A stretch of DNA of 64,000 bases from contig NW_026516730.1 in NCBI RefSeq assembly GCF_025766255.1, positions 62,001 to 126,000 of the forward strand, in the 5' to 3' direction. Under the pieces are notes generated by a model, which was not told the origin of the DNA, did not search any database, and saw only the letters and a program-made list of their open reading frames with translations. The stretch comes from Zychaea mexicana (lineage: Eukaryota; Mucoromycota; Mucoromycetes; Mucorales; Lichtheimiaceae). The translations under genes and the position numbers were made by a program. Of this stretch, positions 35,397 to 49,927 are shown one piece after another; position 1 is the stretch's first letter, and each line of letters opens with the position of its first letter.

Positions 35397-37380
35397 TTAA
35401 TTGAACTGAAGCGTCCGTGCATCAGGGGCGACCAAGACATCCGCTTCTGTCTTTCCGCTGACCTGCAGCTGGAGTGTCATGCTCTTCTTTTGTTGGTTTC
35501 TAACCTTGAGCGTCACTTGTCGTCCGTCTTGACTGACTACAGAACCGCCTTGCACCGAAGTAATTGTCGTGTTGGGCTGAACTGTCATTTGAACGGTCAC
35601 CGAGCTACCAAAGGGCCGTGTATCCATGCGACGGGCATTGATGCCAAGAGAAAACTCGTTCTTTTGCTGTTCGGCACTGGCGACATAGAGATTGGCTGCC
35701 ACTTTGGGTTTCTGGAGCGATGTGGGCTTGACCTGCTGCTTGAGACCGCAGGAGCTGGTGGTATTCTTCTTGTTGTTGTTGTCTTTTTCTTGCTGCATGA
35801 TGTCGGTTACATAGCCACAATAGCCAGAGTCTGAAGATGCGTCTGAGTTATGAAGGCATCCTGTACCCAAGGGACACGAAAAAGTAACCCATTCACCGCC
35901 GTTGCAGATTGCAAATTGATCATCAATACATGTAGTAGCATGGCCGGTACATGTTTCGTTGTTGGCCGAGGATGAAGCCGAGACAACGGGACAATCCAGA
36001 TCGGCTATGTCATCTTCTTTGGATACGGAAGCTGCTGTCACTGCTGATGCTGCTGCTGCTTGCACATGTTTGGCAAGAGCTGCAGCAAAGTTGGGCGACG
36101 CTTGGGTGTTACTGTATGATTGGGATGCATCCCAGACAGACACGCCACCGAAACTTGAGTACTGTGAAATCTTTTGCAGGATAGGGACCAGCTGGTCGAT
36201 CGTTTGGTATCCGCTTCCAGCAGCAGTAGGCGATCCAGGAATACCCAATAGCACCTTGACATTCTTGTTGGGAGAGGTTTGCGTAGCCCAGTTCTGCCAT
36301 GCTTCAAAGTTAAAGTTGCCGCTTGGGGAGCAGTAATTGTTGTAGAATTGGACGTACACGGCATCAAATTCGGCACCGTCGATGACTGAGCCCAAGATGG
36401 CATCCGGGAAAGGACACTATGATGATGTTTCGATTCATTTTCAATCTTGCGGTTTTTTTTGGTGGCAAATGTTAAATCACGAACAAATCGACAATTACCT
36501 GAGGTGCCGCTGTAACATAATATTGCTTGGAAGAATCCGACGCATAAAGAGTGCGCAATGTTTTTACGAGTGTCTAAAGATACAACAACAGGAATATAAT
36601 CAATTTCCAATGTTGCAAGTGTTGTATATCTAAATACCAAACAAAGGAATACTACTAACCACGTAGCCGGCGGACCCGCCACCTTCGATATCTAGATCAA
36701 ATCCATCTAGGACAGCATCATCAAAAGGTCGTGTATCGCTTTTACCGCCACCAAACAAGTTCCAAAGTGTATGGGCAAATGTAACTGCTTGGTCGTCGCT
36801 TTGGAAGCCATAGGAGCCACTGGCACCGCCGAGTGACATTAGGATCTTTTTGCCTTTGGATTGGCACGCCTTGATATCTTTTAAATACAGCAGCAGCAGC
36901 AGTAGTAGCATTAGTAGGGAGCGGATTAATGTAAGAAAAGGCATGTACAATAAAAAGGGAGAATCATCAACTAGTAGCGATGAGCCAATAGAATGCGCAC
37001 ATACCTCGAGCAACTTGTGGACAATGCAATAGCTGGGTACCCGGGAAAAATGTATCCTTGCAAGCGTCGGCAAGATTCATGTTTGGCAGGCTACCGACGT
37101 TAAACTGATTGACAAAAGCCATAACAAAAGTGTCAGTGAAGCCATCGTCGCAATATTCGCCTAGACTTTTTTGGCTTCCACTGCCCGTAGCACCAGCAGA
37201 ATTCTGAAATAATGGTATCTAGTAAGTCGAATGTACATGGCAAGATAGATAAGCCTCAGGAAGCAGAGAAAAGTTTACCTGTCCCCAATATTGAACGATC
37301 GAAGGTCCTTGTCCAAAGGCCAGAGCCACGCGTGTATAGTACACAACCAGAACAATCGCAAGAGTAGAAAAGAGAACCAT
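35397..37380 (-). CDS. GH18 class III chitinase with CBM19 chitin-binding module
   Basis: Several exons on the minus strand start at the ATG at 37380. A signal-peptide-like N-terminus ([20 protein letters not shown]) leads into [13 protein letters not shown]. The GH18 barrel shows [16 protein letters not shown], the catalytic motif [10 protein letters not shown] with the terminal Glu as acid/base, [23 protein letters not shown] and [10 protein letters not shown] linker leads to a Cys-rich module ([20 protein letters not shown] through GYCGY) typical of CBM19. A further C-terminal region of about 110 residues is beta-rich. The enzyme hydrolyses beta-1,4 GlcNAc links in chitin and is probably secreted to remodel the cell wall, like yeast Cts1-type chitinases. 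A TATATAAAAA element lies about 115 bp upstream of the ATG. Confidence 0.92.
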
Positions 37381-37489
37381 TGTTAGGTATAGTATTTAGG
37401 TGTGAGAGGTGAAGGGGCTGTTTGGGTGAGATAAATGTTGAAAGAAAAAGCTGTTGTTGTTTTTCGAGTTAATTCACGTCTACTTCTTT

Positions 37490-37506
37490 CTCTTTTTATA
37501 TACAAA
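37490..37506 (-). promoter_or_regulatory. TATA element of the chitinase gene
   Basis: On the minus strand the sequence reads GTATATAAAAAGAG about 110-125 bp upstream of the chitinase start codon. This is a strong TATA match at a reasonable distance for a fungal promoter with a short leader. No transcript data support it. Confidence 0.45.
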
Positions 37507-40500
37507 CCGTGAACGAACAACTTGAGATAGTGAACATCCTGGATAATAAGCAATTGAATGGGTAGATGGATGGTCATGACGACATTTAATAAGAACACAC
37601 AACCATCACATGTGTCGACATTCTTCCTGTCTTTCTTTTATTTTACTGCTGTGAAAAAGTGAAAGAGTATACTTGTTTATGCGCTCTATGTCAATACATT
37701 GCCATTGCCCTGGAAACAATGTGATATCATAATAACAAACAGTAATTACACATCGCAACATGAGAAGGGAGAAGCACTATCTCTCTTTTTTTTTTAGTGT
37801 GTGTCGGAACGAGATAACAAAAGCCATATATCAGGCAATTTTTCATTTACTTGCATTTCCCATTGTTGTTGTTGTTGTTGTTGTTGGTAAGAGATCTCAC
37901 TTTTGTATATCAGCTGCCGATCTTCCTTATGATGATGACAGCATCTATGTGATAAGAGATATTACTAATAACAAGCGAATGACGGGTTTCTATTTTTTAG
38001 CAGGAGGCACAAATAAATGACGCGAGTTCAATCAAGTCGCCCCTGCCCCCTCTCTTTTCTTCCCCCCCCGATTCTTGGTAATCGCCACTTTTTAAGGGTA
38101 TAGTACAAATGTAATGAGCGATTTACAAGTAATATACTCCCAAATTACACAGGTCCTTTTTGTTTGTATCATTTGGTTCGTCATGTCCGTGGCTTCATGT
38201 GAAAAGGCGCGTGTTTCTAACTTGGGTCGTCGACCCTGAACAACAAGATAAGGGTCGAAGACAGGGTTCCCTCTCCCCAACAGCTGAACTGTCGGATGAT
38301 GATTTCAAATGGGAAAAGGAATGTTCAGTCATGTTTTTGGTAATCATATGGAGAAAAACACAGATGGAAAAAGAGGAACTATTGTATGGCTACCCGACTC
38401 GCAATTGGCTCGAGCGACTTGGAAAAAAAAAGACTATAATCGCATCGATGTGAATATGGAAGAAGAGGAAGGAGAAGGGCGCATTTTTTAACAAGTGACC
38501 AAAAACAGCATATTACGCGAATGATTACCCTTATCTTAGAGCACAGACTGTTATCTTCCAAAGCATTGTTTGCTACTGCTACTGCTGCTGCTGTGACATC
38601 TATTTCATCGACTAGCGAGATTTTCACACATGCGTATGTATCAATCTCCAATAATAATAAGGGTGATTTAGATAGCATCTGTTTAGTAAGTATCTAAAAA
38701 AATTCATGTTTAATCTTGTTTTCATATATGGTTCGAATAATAATTAACATGTTGAATTTGTTGGCACAAAGTCCTCTCCTTCGTTTAGTAATAATGCCAT
38801 CGACCGATTTATTGCCAAGTAAGGCAGTACAAATTTTCCCACAACAGACAATACAGAAAAGAAAAGGGTCGTGGGAATCAGTTAGCAACCTATCACCGCG
38901 TGACGACATAGACGATAGTATATGTCATAGCGCGTAATGATGTGTATAACTATGCAATAACAACCACGAAAGAAACAAACCGGCGATCTGCACGTGTCAT
39001 TCAATATGTGCTTTTATAGAGTACATGTTAGTAAAGATTTTATCATCTACACTGAATACATAGATTGAAAGGAAAAGCAAGGGGTGTCATGCTATTTTAT
39101 GTATAGACTACCTAGAGCAATGTATGGGAGGAAGAAGAAGTGGGGCGCATATGAACAAAGACGATATATGCTAGGGGAAATCATAATGGATCCTTTAGCA
39201 AAAGTCAAAACATTTTTTTTTCAAACTTACATAAATGAATGAATGAAAGGAAGCTTCTTTGTTTTCTCTTCACAAGAGTTTTCAAGTACTGTACGTGTAG
39301 CAATTACAGTGCAAAAGCGGTGTTTCCATATACTGTCCTCACAACCTGCAACCCGCCCTGCACGCGTCAAGATGCAGGAAAGTTTGGCCTTAAAAGACAT
39401 CTAGATAATAGAATACAAGCGAACATATCACTCGGAGAATTGATGCATGCTGTCGTTTTTTTTTTTACCTTCAGGAATGATTGAGGTACCTTAAGCACAT
39501 CATTTCGTTTTCAGAGGAACGGATAGAAACAGATAAATAGTGGCGAAATTTCGTTTTTTCTGCTATTCTTTATCTCTACATATTTAAATAAAACATATAT
39601 ACTACCTGTTCCAAATGCTATAACGTTCTCCCTCATTTTTCTCTATCTTTTTCTCTCGTCTACTATTCAACATTCACCATGCGTTTATCCATCATCCATC
39701 ATTATACTTGAATACGAAAAGCGGTCTACTACTGCTATTAGGCCCTTATACTACACATCTACCGAACACTCTTACTCTCGCATGCCGTTCCCTCTTTTCT
39801 TCTGCTAAGCATTATGAGACAAGAAAACGAAGCCAGAAGAAGCATATCCACTTAGCGCGCGTAAGCTTTCACCTCTCTTTCTTTCTTTCAACCACTCACA
39901 TTATCCTTTCTCGCGACAGTTGGATTTAATTATATCTCTTTTATATATGCCTCAATTTCTCGACGGTCAAAACAGCAAATATGAACTTGGTTTCTCCTCA
40001 TTATTTGAGCTGCTTGTATGCCTCTCTTTCTTTATCCTGGCATCACTCCTTTTCCTTATTCTTGAACCTCTTGATGCTAGGACCGCCATTCTCTTCTTTT
40101 AAAATTTAAAGTAACGCTATGTTATGGTTAGCCCGAATATGTATATCTTGTTTTACCCCTTTCTTCACAACAACACACTCTCTCATATGTCCTGTCTTCC
40201 TCTTCATCCCGTCAACTTTTCCCTTTTACCATCATTACTCTCGCCGTCATTTAACCACATCACAACACATACCACCACAAAATCATGCTACATATAGACA
40301 AGTTTATTTTTACTTCATACCTCGTTATCTAACACTCTAAAATCACATCCCCCTCAATTATTCGCCACATCTTATATCTATCTCAAGTTACAAAAAACAT
40401 ATTTATCACAATCTCATCCAAAAAAAGCAAATCGTGTGCTGTACGTATCAGAGTATAAAATTTAGATTATCATATTTTTACCCCTCGCTTCTATTACAAT

Positions 40501-41186
40501 GGATCATTACAATCATGACTGCATCTATACAATACACGCATAATAACAGAGATAAGGTGCAACAGCAGTCGTAAGATTGAGTATGTGATCGGCAAAAAGT
40601 TATAAGCAACAACTAGAAGTAACGGTGCACGTGAATGGCTATGTTTAAGACCAAGTATTGCATCAAACGGCAATCTGGTTTATGTACGGTACTGTGATGT
40701 ATTGTTGCATTCCGCATGTACAAGCAATAGCTTGAATATTGTAAACGTGGTGCATACATATCATCCATAGAGTCATTGCTTGCACCTGTAGGATTAGGAC
40801 GAGGAGGAGAGTTAGAGTGTGTTACAAAACCGACTGCCAATATAACAACATGTTCATGCATGTATGGCGCTGTATAGTATATCCTCTGATCACCAGAAAC
40901 GTCCAACCTCCGCAAACTTCTGTTTATGTTGATGAGAGTGTCAGTATCTAGTATATTCCATAGTTGCTACTACCTTCATAATAAACTATCAAATTAGTTA
41001 CCAGCTCACGGATATTCAAAGAGAGAGAGTTAGAGAGAGAGTTACACACGCCCTAAGATGCATGAGGACGTGACTTGCAGCAGCAGAAAACGCGCCCATA
41101 ATCGCCCATTAGCGGGTACTTTTCTGGTTCCTGCCTGACACGTCCCCCCTATTTCCTTACTCTCTCTTTCTTTTTACTCGCGAAAA
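37507..41186. other. Long intergenic region between chitinase and gamma-tubulin
   Basis: About 3.7 kb with only short, compositionally biased frames. A (TTG)n run lies at about 37864-37886, a poly(C) near 38065 and GA repeats at 41021-41041. The two flanking genes are divergent, so both promoters lie here. I see no RNA gene or transposon. Confidence 0.5.
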
Positions 41187-43251
41187 ATGCCTCGCGAGAT
41201 CATTACCTTACAAGCTGGCCAATGTGGAAATCAAAGTAAGATCTTGACCAAGTCAAGTAGTCTTTACTTGCTAATTCCTTTTGTTCCTGTAGTCGGTAGT
41301 GAATTTTGGAAACAGATCTGTACCGAGCATGGTATTAGCAGCGATGGTACCTTGGAGGATTTCGCAACTGAAGGTGGAGATAGAAAGGACGTGTTCTTTT
41401 ATCAGGTATTAACAGACATTATTGGATGCAGTTCTAAATTAAAGTTGGATTGACACTAAAAGTTGGGGATTATTGTAAAACAAATAGGCCGATGACGAAC
41501 ACTACATTCCACGCGCTATTCTGTTGGATCTTGAACCTCGCGTCATTAACACTATTCGAGAATCGCCATACGCTAATTTATACAATCCCGAAAACGTACT
41601 TGTGTCAAACGACGGTGGTGGAGCAGGCAATATTTGGGCGTATGGTTACTCACAGGGCGAAAAGGTGTACGAGGATATCATTGATATGGTGGACCGAGAA
41701 GCAGACGGAAGTGATTCTTTAGAAGTGAGTTTCTCTCCACCAGGAATGAGGGGAATCGAGAGATAAAAAGAGAGAGAAGGAAAGCTTATTTTCTTCTTTT
41801 AAGGGATTCATGCTGTTACATTCAATCGCAGGTGGAACAGGCAGTGGTTTGGGATCCTTCTTGCTCGAACGACTGAATGATCGCTATCCAAAGAAGCTCA
41901 TACAAACATACTCGGTGTTCCCAAATTCGGAAGAAGTATCTGATATTGTCGTCCAGCCGTATAATAGCATGTTGACATTAAAACGACTGACGACGAATGC
42001 GGACAGCGTGGTAAGTGTAATCAAACATTGCTATTGTACAAATGAAACAATGACTTAGAAAGAAATGACAATAGGTTGTGCTGGATAACGCTGCATTGGC
42101 ACGCATAGCCACAGATCGACTACACACTGCAACACCTAATTTCGAGCAAACAAACCAGCTGGTACGTTGATAATGTGAATGAGAGCGAAATAGATTGGAT
42201 TGCAAAGAAGAAATTGATTCTTACTATCTTGGCCTTTTTAATGAGTAGGTATCAACAGTCATGTCAGCGAGTACAACAACACTGCGTTACCCTGGATATA
42301 TGAACAATGATCTCGTCGGCATCGTATCATCTCTCATACCAACACCTCGATGTCATTTCCTGACAACTGCATACACACCGTTTTCCAGCGAACAAGTTGA
42401 AAAGGTAAAACATATACTGCCTGCACGTATGAAACATGGTATCCTAGTTGGGGTTCTTACAGCTCTTTTACTTGTTCTAATGGTTAGGCCAAGATCATTC
42501 GAAAGACTACCGTGCTGGATGTCATGCGGCGCTTATTACAACCCAAGAACCGAATGGTGTCCACTGTACCATCGAAACGAAGCTGTTATATATCTGTGTT
42601 GGATATCATTCAAGGCGAGGTAGATCCTACAGATGTAAGTTATATCTTTATATACAATTTGCATACCCAATTTTCTGATATTTACTTTGATTGATATCTT
42701 CTTGTGGACGGTGGTGTAAAAAACAGGTTCATAAATCATTATTACGTATTCGAGAACGACGATTAGCACAATTCATTCCTTGGGGTCCAGCCAGTATCCA
42801 AGTTGCATTGTCAAAGAAATCTCCCTATGTCCAGACACCACATCGTGTCAGCGGCCTTATGCTTGCAAACCATACCAGCATAGCATCTGTAAGTTCAACT
42901 GTTCTTTTGTCTTGTTAAAGGACGTGTAGATTTGCTAATATACATTGACTTATTACTCTCTAGCTCTTCAAACGCACGTGTGACCAATATGATCGTTTCC
43001 GAAAACGAAATGCATTCTTGGAGCAATACAGAAAGCATGAAATGTTTGCAGAAGGTCTTGACGAATTTGATGATTCACGACATGTGGTACAGGATTTGAT
43101 TGAGGAGTATGAAGCTTGTGAGACGCCGGATTACATGAACTATGTAAGTTGACCATTCTATTTTTTGCTCTTTCCTTGCAAAGTTACTTAGTCTTTCTTT
43201 TTTTTTGAATGATATAGGGTCTTAAAGATAAGGATAAGATGGAGGAATGAG
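41187..43251 (+). CDS. Gamma-tubulin
   Basis: A many-exon gene of about 445 residues. It starts [16 protein letters not shown] (first exon ends at about 41234), continues [16 protein letters not shown], then [34 protein letters not shown] and the nucleotide-binding loop [20 protein letters not shown]. The sequence [20 protein letters not shown] is gamma-specific compared with alpha and beta tubulin. Later parts include [72 protein letters not shown] and the tail DKDKMEE. Gamma-tubulin caps microtubule minus ends in the gamma-TuRC at spindle pole bodies and is normally essential. The stop at 43249-43251 faces the PNO1 stop. Confidence 0.95.
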
Positions 43252-43648
43252 AGTATACATATAAACCTCTTTATCTTCCAAGCGTGATGTAAATATACTT
43301 TTTTAATGTCATACAACAATAAAAGAAATTAGTTGTATGTTTCTAAGCATGCATATATATATATTATGACATTGCCATCCGTTGTACATAACTCAAGCCA
43401 ATTTCAGGTAAAATAGTTTTTCAATTTATAAAAAACGATAATTAAACATATGTGCAAAGGAAAGAAGAAACAAGAAGAAAATAGGAGGATTGGATGACTA
43501 CGAATGATATGCCAAAAGAGAGAGAGAGAGAGTAAAACTACAGGGAAAACATGATAAATGGGGATTATACAAACTTTTTCGAATTCAATGATTTGTAAGG
43601 GATAGAGAGAGAGATGCTATTTTGAGTGTTTTTGCAAGTTCCATTCAA
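43252..43648. other. Convergent 3' flanks of gamma-tubulin and PNO1
   Basis: AT-rich sequence with a TA run near 43352-43362 and AATAAAAG just after the tubulin stop (about 43318). The latter is a plausible polyadenylation signal. No gene was seen. Confidence 0.5.
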
Positions 43649-44601
43649 TTAGAAACGTTCCTTCATACGTGCAGCGACTGTACGCAATGAAGCGTAGACC
43701 TTGCCTGGCGGACTACCAAGAATCAAATTACAGACAGCATCTCGAGCAATCTTGGTGTTTTGGAACGAGCCGAGGATATGAATTTTCGTATCAGCAAGAA
43801 CGATTCGAGTCTTGCTTGCGTTTTCAATCGTAAACTTTGTCTTGCCGTCACGACCTGCGATACGTCCAATAGCACGAGCCAAATGATCACCGTGCAAAGT
43901 CTTGACATCCTTGATCTCGAATGATTCCAAAAAGATATCATCCAAACGCAACAATGCCATGGCGTCCTGTACTTCAAATCCTAATGCAAATGCACGCACA
44001 AAATCTGCACCCTTTTGTAAAGCGCTTGTGTCGTCTGTGGAAGGCGATGTCTAATATAGAAGAATAAGTAAGGGGTATGCTACTACTATCTACCGCTGTC
44101 CATATATATAGCACAAAAAAGAGGTTTTCTTTACCCGTAATTCAACTGCTCGCGCTTTGACGTTCATTCGAACTTGAAGCTTCATGTGTTCCACCAAAGG
44201 AGAGTAAATTTCCAACCAGTGTCGCTTTAATGGTGAAAGTCTATGCTGCGGAACGGGTATTTTGCGGTGACCTTTCACAACAGTCTAAAGTAAATTGACA
44301 TCAATTTGCTATTAGTTTTCAATCATTGATAGAATTCCGTAATCAAGTCCACGTCTGAACACAATTTGTAAATTGCCAAGGAATATAATTATACCTTTGT
44401 TTCAGAAGCACCAGCAGGTGCAAAGTTAGGCTTTGAAGAATCCATAACGTCTTGCATTTCAGAATCTTCAGCCGAAGCAGCAATTCTGGTAGGTAAAGCG
44501 GTGGCGTCAACAATTACGTCGTCATCGTTATCTTTCTTGATTTGCTTTTGAGTCTTTTTCGATACCAAGGACGGTGCCTTGAAAGCGTCGATAGTGGCCA
44601 T
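43649..44601 (-). CDS. PNO1: KH-domain ribosome assembly factor PNO1/DIM2
   Basis: Three exons encode about 250 residues. The N-terminus [18 protein letters not shown] is acidic and Lys-rich. The core runs [36 protein letters not shown], then after the second intron [20 protein letters not shown]. The KH domain has [20 protein letters not shown] with the GxxG-type loop, and the C-terminus [18 protein letters not shown] is strongly conserved in PNO1. The protein binds the 3' end of 18S precursor rRNA, works with Nob1 and Dim1 in 40S maturation, and is nucleolar then cytoplasmic. The gene is head-to-head with BUD32 (start codons 396 bp apart). Confidence 0.95.
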
Positions 44602-44997
44602 AATGTGTATGTATGTATGTATAGGAAAAAAAAGGTTGGAGAAAAAAAAAATTCGTCTTTTTTTTTTGCAGTTGGAATGGAAAAAAGAACGTCACAGATT
44701 TTTAATGCAGGAACGGCTCGTTTGCCTTTGACAACCAAGCCTCGTATAAAAAGTTCGTTTGCTATCATGGTTGATTATTGCGGCGATCTACTTGGGTAGC
44801 AGTTGTCTACCGGCAGCAAGTAGATTTGCCAATAGTATTATGATCCAATAACCTAGTGCTCTACAGCCGGATAGGTATGCATTCACGACTACAACCATCG
44901 TCCTTTTTTTGCGGAGTGACGGAACAACGAACTAGGAAAAATCATCCTTCATCCAGCGATTATTACAGCAATTTCTTTTCCGCCACATTTTCTGGAT
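44602..44997. promoter_or_regulatory. Shared divergent promoter of PNO1 and BUD32
   Basis: A 396-bp interval between the two start codons must drive both genes. It contains A- and T-tracts at 44625-44667, close to PNO1, which could exclude nucleosomes. No TATA box is obvious on either side. A frame at 44856-45068 overlaps BUD32 in a different frame and is treated as a shadow. Confidence 0.5.
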
Positions 44998-46160
<1,163 letters not shown>

Positions 46161-46508
46161 TCTTGCCCATCACAACTATATCGTTAATAAAGAAGAAAGA
46201 CGCACTGGTCTTCTTGTTATTACTACGGTGGCTTTGTTTCAATAAGCAATACGTCGATGTTATTGTTATCAAATCAACGAAGGTGGTGGGAAAGGCAACA
46301 GGAATAACAAGCTGCAAGAACGGGTTTGGCATAGTTATTTACGGTATCATTGCTATAATAATTTGGGGATGTGTGGAGCGCAAAAAAGGGAAAAAAAGAA
46401 AGACGCGCGCGCTTAGACAAAAAGAAGCGCGTGACTCGCTAAATTCTTGGAAAAATAAATCTTGAGTGAGAGCCTTCAGACCATGTTTTTGTTGAAGACG
46501 GAGCGATT
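46161..46508. promoter_or_regulatory. Intergenic region: BUD32 3' end and eIF4E promoter
   Basis: A 348-bp interval between two plus-strand genes. It must hold the BUD32 terminator and the eIF4E promoter. Nothing specific stands out; purine-rich runs (AAAAAAGGG, AAAGAAAG) lie at 46380-46402. Confidence 0.4.
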
Positions 46509-47597
46509 ATGGCCGACGTTGAAACCCGACATACAGCAACAGTGACAGCCGAGACTGAAAGCAAGCCAGTAGCGACACCATCCACCACGGACGCTACCTC
46601 TACTGCTGCTGCTGATTCAACCACTGCAACAACCACCACTGCCGCCGAATCAAATGACAAAAAAGAAGAACCCGTTACAACTGTATTTCACGATCCTATA
46701 AACTATAATGTCAAGCATCCGCTTCACAATGCCTGGACCCTGTGGTTCGATAATCCAGGCAAAAAAGCCAATACACAGTCCTGGTCCCAGAATTTGAAGG
46801 AAATCGTCACTGTCGAGACCGTGGAAGACTTTTGGGGGTAATAATTTCAAACATATACACATGTATATATTTCATTCTTTTCTCTCCTGCCCAAAATAGG
46901 TCTGGGGCATAAAAAATATTGGCTTTTTGGATCTGTAACTAATTTCTGTGTCTTGTTTTAGCGTTTACAACAACATTGCAAAGGTCAATCATCTCGAGTC
47001 GAACTCAAACTACCACTTTTTCAAAAAAGGCGTTCGACCTGAATGGGAAGATCCAGCCAACGCCAACGGTGGCAAATTCAGCATTCAATTCCCCCGAAAC
47101 AGAACTGGTGAAGGAATCAATGATTATTGGCTGTCTCTGGTATGTGACAAGAAGTAAAGAAGACGGAAGGGGGGGGGGAGGATGTTTAGTGATTAAATGC
47201 TTAACCAGTAACAATGGTCTATTAGCTTTTGGCCATGATCGGTGAGCAATTTGCACACGAAAACGAAGTCTGCGGTGCCGTCATTTCTGTGCGGAAGGTG
47301 TTCTTCCGTGTTGCTCTTTGGATCCGAAGCTCTGAGAGAAACGAAATAACGGAAAAGCTTGGGTAAGGAGAAAGGGGGAGGGATCAATGCGAAATATACG
47401 AGAGAGAAGAGCAGGGAGACAATGTGATTTGGATGGGATGACAGCTTTGAAGGGGTTATCTTTGTTATTGACATATCTGTCTTGCACCATCTAGCGCTCA
47501 GATCAAGGAATTCCTTACCGTCCCCCCCAACATGACCATCGAGTTCACTCCTCACGGTGAATCTGCTGCCAAATCTTCTCAAAAATTCACCGTATAA
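46509..47597 (+). CDS. Eukaryotic translation initiation factor 4E (cap-binding)
   Basis: Four exons give about 235 residues. The first 55 are low-complexity Thr/Ala-rich. The cap-binding core shows KHPLHNAWTLWFDNPGKK, VETVEDFWGVYNNIAKVNHL, FFKKGVRPEWEDPANANGGK, then LAMIGEQFAHENEVCGAVIS, VALWIRSS and IEFTPHGESA. Trp residues in WTLWFDNP and PEWEDP match the two Trp that stack the m7G cap, with Glu next to the second. The family usually has Trp after NGG; here it is KF, as in several fungal members. It binds mRNA caps and eIF4G in the cytoplasm. The exon ending at about 47139 (YWLSL) continues at about 47218. Confidence 0.93.
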
Positions 47598-49927
47598 ATT
47601 TTTCTTTACATCTTCAAATGTACATCTCTTTCTTCCTAAAGTTCAAAAACAGTTTAATCGCAAAATCGAAAAAGTACAGTTTGCTTCTTATCCTTTGCAA
47701 TTTGCAGTATATTGAAAAAAAAAAGATAAATGTTTTCTCTCTCTGCTTAATTTCTGTCCGTGCATTGTTGTTGTGAGGTTTTTTTTTTTGTGCATCGTCT
47801 ATCATCTATTTTATCAACTAAATGTATACTGCTATATTATCGCCATCTACAAACTCACTTGTTTTCCTTTTTGACTGTTACTGGAAGATCTCTGTTGATA
47901 TTGTTCAGACGTAATGATCAAGTGAATATCAGTCTACGTGACCCCGTTGGAAGATGATTTATTGTTCTGGATGAAACACCGAAAAGCTTTACCGGTAGTA
48001 GCCCACACATGCACAACAAAGTTGATCTCCAATCCAAAACTGGCGGGCCCATCACAGAGCTTTACAACGGCATAGATCGATAAAGTCAAGGAGACTTCTC
48101 TGTTATTGATCCCCGTAAAACTGCTCATATGACGGATCGAACGGAAACAAATCTCGAGTGACACGATCTAAGCCATCAATTACTGCCCGCTTGTTTGTTG
48201 CTGTCAGTTTTGCGCATCCTGATGATAAAAATTAAGCTGGAGTGGTGAGCGATCATGAGAGACTAAATGCATTTTTTACGGATAGCTTGTAGGCTACTAC
48301 TTTGCTCAGTCGTCACTGGCGATGCTATCTCATCGATCTCCGTAGCGCCAAACGCATACTTTGGTATGAGACTGTCAACATTTAATATGTACGAGTGTAC
48401 AGGACTGTAACAAATAGGTATGAGCTTCATCATCGCGTGGACTGACTTGTATTTTGTACTTTTACTTACTGCTAGTTCGCACATTTACGACACTATATAT
48501 GTCTTCTGCCAATCTTGTGCTATTCTTCATTTGTCCGTGCGGTCCCATTGATCATGCGCGTTAACCATACTCCTTTGACATGGCTTTCGTCATAGGTTTG
48601 GACCTCGTCTTAAGAAGGCTAGTTTGCACAGCAAAGATATGAGTTTAACCGTGAGCAGCAATGGATATGTTTCTTGATTTACGTGCACATTATTACACAG
48701 GTTATGGCAATATTTCACAAATGTATAAAAAGGTCTGTAAAATTTGCGGCTCTGCAGGTTGCAAATGTGGCGATTGACTGTATCTCCTTTCTGACAAGAC
48801 TAACCTTGTCATTTTTACCATCCAGCAGCGCTGTAACCATCATTATGTTTCGAAACAAGGACGGCAGAAAAGCGGAAAGAATGCTCCTGTGCACCAAAGG
48901 TCGGCAACCCGGTCACTACTTAATTTTTGCTATCGTTGCTGGTGGTGGTAATGGTTATATGTCTTTCTGAAAAGATAGTGGGTGCTCGTGTAACGTAAAA
49001 ATAGATTGAAGCCATGAGCATCTACTTCCCTACTTGCTTGGACTTAACAGCAAGTATAAAACGTACTGGTCTCTCAACCACAACACCTTGTCATCACAAT
49101 AGCTTATATACATATATGCCACAGACACACAATCCACAGAATCTGGGCTGCCGTGCGTTACAAAAATCTTATTTTGTAAAGGACAATATTCAAGAACCGT
49201 GAAAGAATAGATTGCTGGCATCATAACTTATGTATAATCGCTATGTTCTTTCAAAAATGATGGTATATACGGCGAAAACATTTGATACTAATAGTAGTGT
49301 TCTGTAAACATGCCAAAGCTCTAACATATTTCATCCTTTCTAAGGCATCATGAACATCAGTAATACGGGCGTTCATACAAATCATAGACATTCAATTTAT
49401 AGACACGTTCTTTAGATCCTCGTTAAGGTCAACTTGTACCATTTAGACGTCTTTGATATCTCTAGCATATTTGAATCCGCCAACTTGCTTTTATGTATAG
49501 TCATCTAAGCATATGTACTAATACTGGTTTCTTAAGCAATGTGATTATGTGATTCACGAGGTATGTGAAGGGAAAGAGGAAAAAAGAGGTAATATAAGTT
49601 GCCTCAACATTTTGTTCTTCCCAAGTTTATACCACGATGTACGACAGCTCAACAACTGTGGCATTGATATATATTCCAGCGCCACCCACATTGCGAGCTC
49701 TATATGAACATGCTGGAGTGAAACATTGAGAATTCCCATTTTTTTTAATATTACAGTATCACATTTTTGAGCTTTTTGATACACGCCTTTTTTTTTCAAC
49801 GCATATTATTCATTGTACATTTTCAGTAAACATGGAAGAAAAGTTAGAGAATGAGGAATAACTTTTGTTTTGTTTTGCTTTGGGTGTTTAAGGATGCGAG
49901 TTGTGTGGATGTTTGAAAAACCATTGG
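47598..49927. other. Gene-poor region with one decayed gene
   Basis: AT-rich with short frames only, apart from the minus-strand relic at 47950-48560 listed separately. Poly(T) tracts are present. The right end is the 3' flank of the NDT80-like gene. Confidence 0.4.
47950..48560 (-). pseudogene. Decayed orphan gene fragment
   Basis: On the minus strand, protein-like pieces follow each other: STRLAEDIYSVVNVRTS up to about 48478 (GTAAGT donor), then SYILNVDSLIPKYAFGATEI and SLQAIRKKCI (stop at 48263), then AKLTATNKRAVIDGLDRVTR and DLFPFDPSYEQFYGDQ followed by TAA near 48110. A later frame (FWIGDQLCCACVGYYR) needs further shifts. The pieces have non-repetitive, domain-like composition but cannot be joined without passing stops. 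I recognise no family. Confidence 0.35.
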
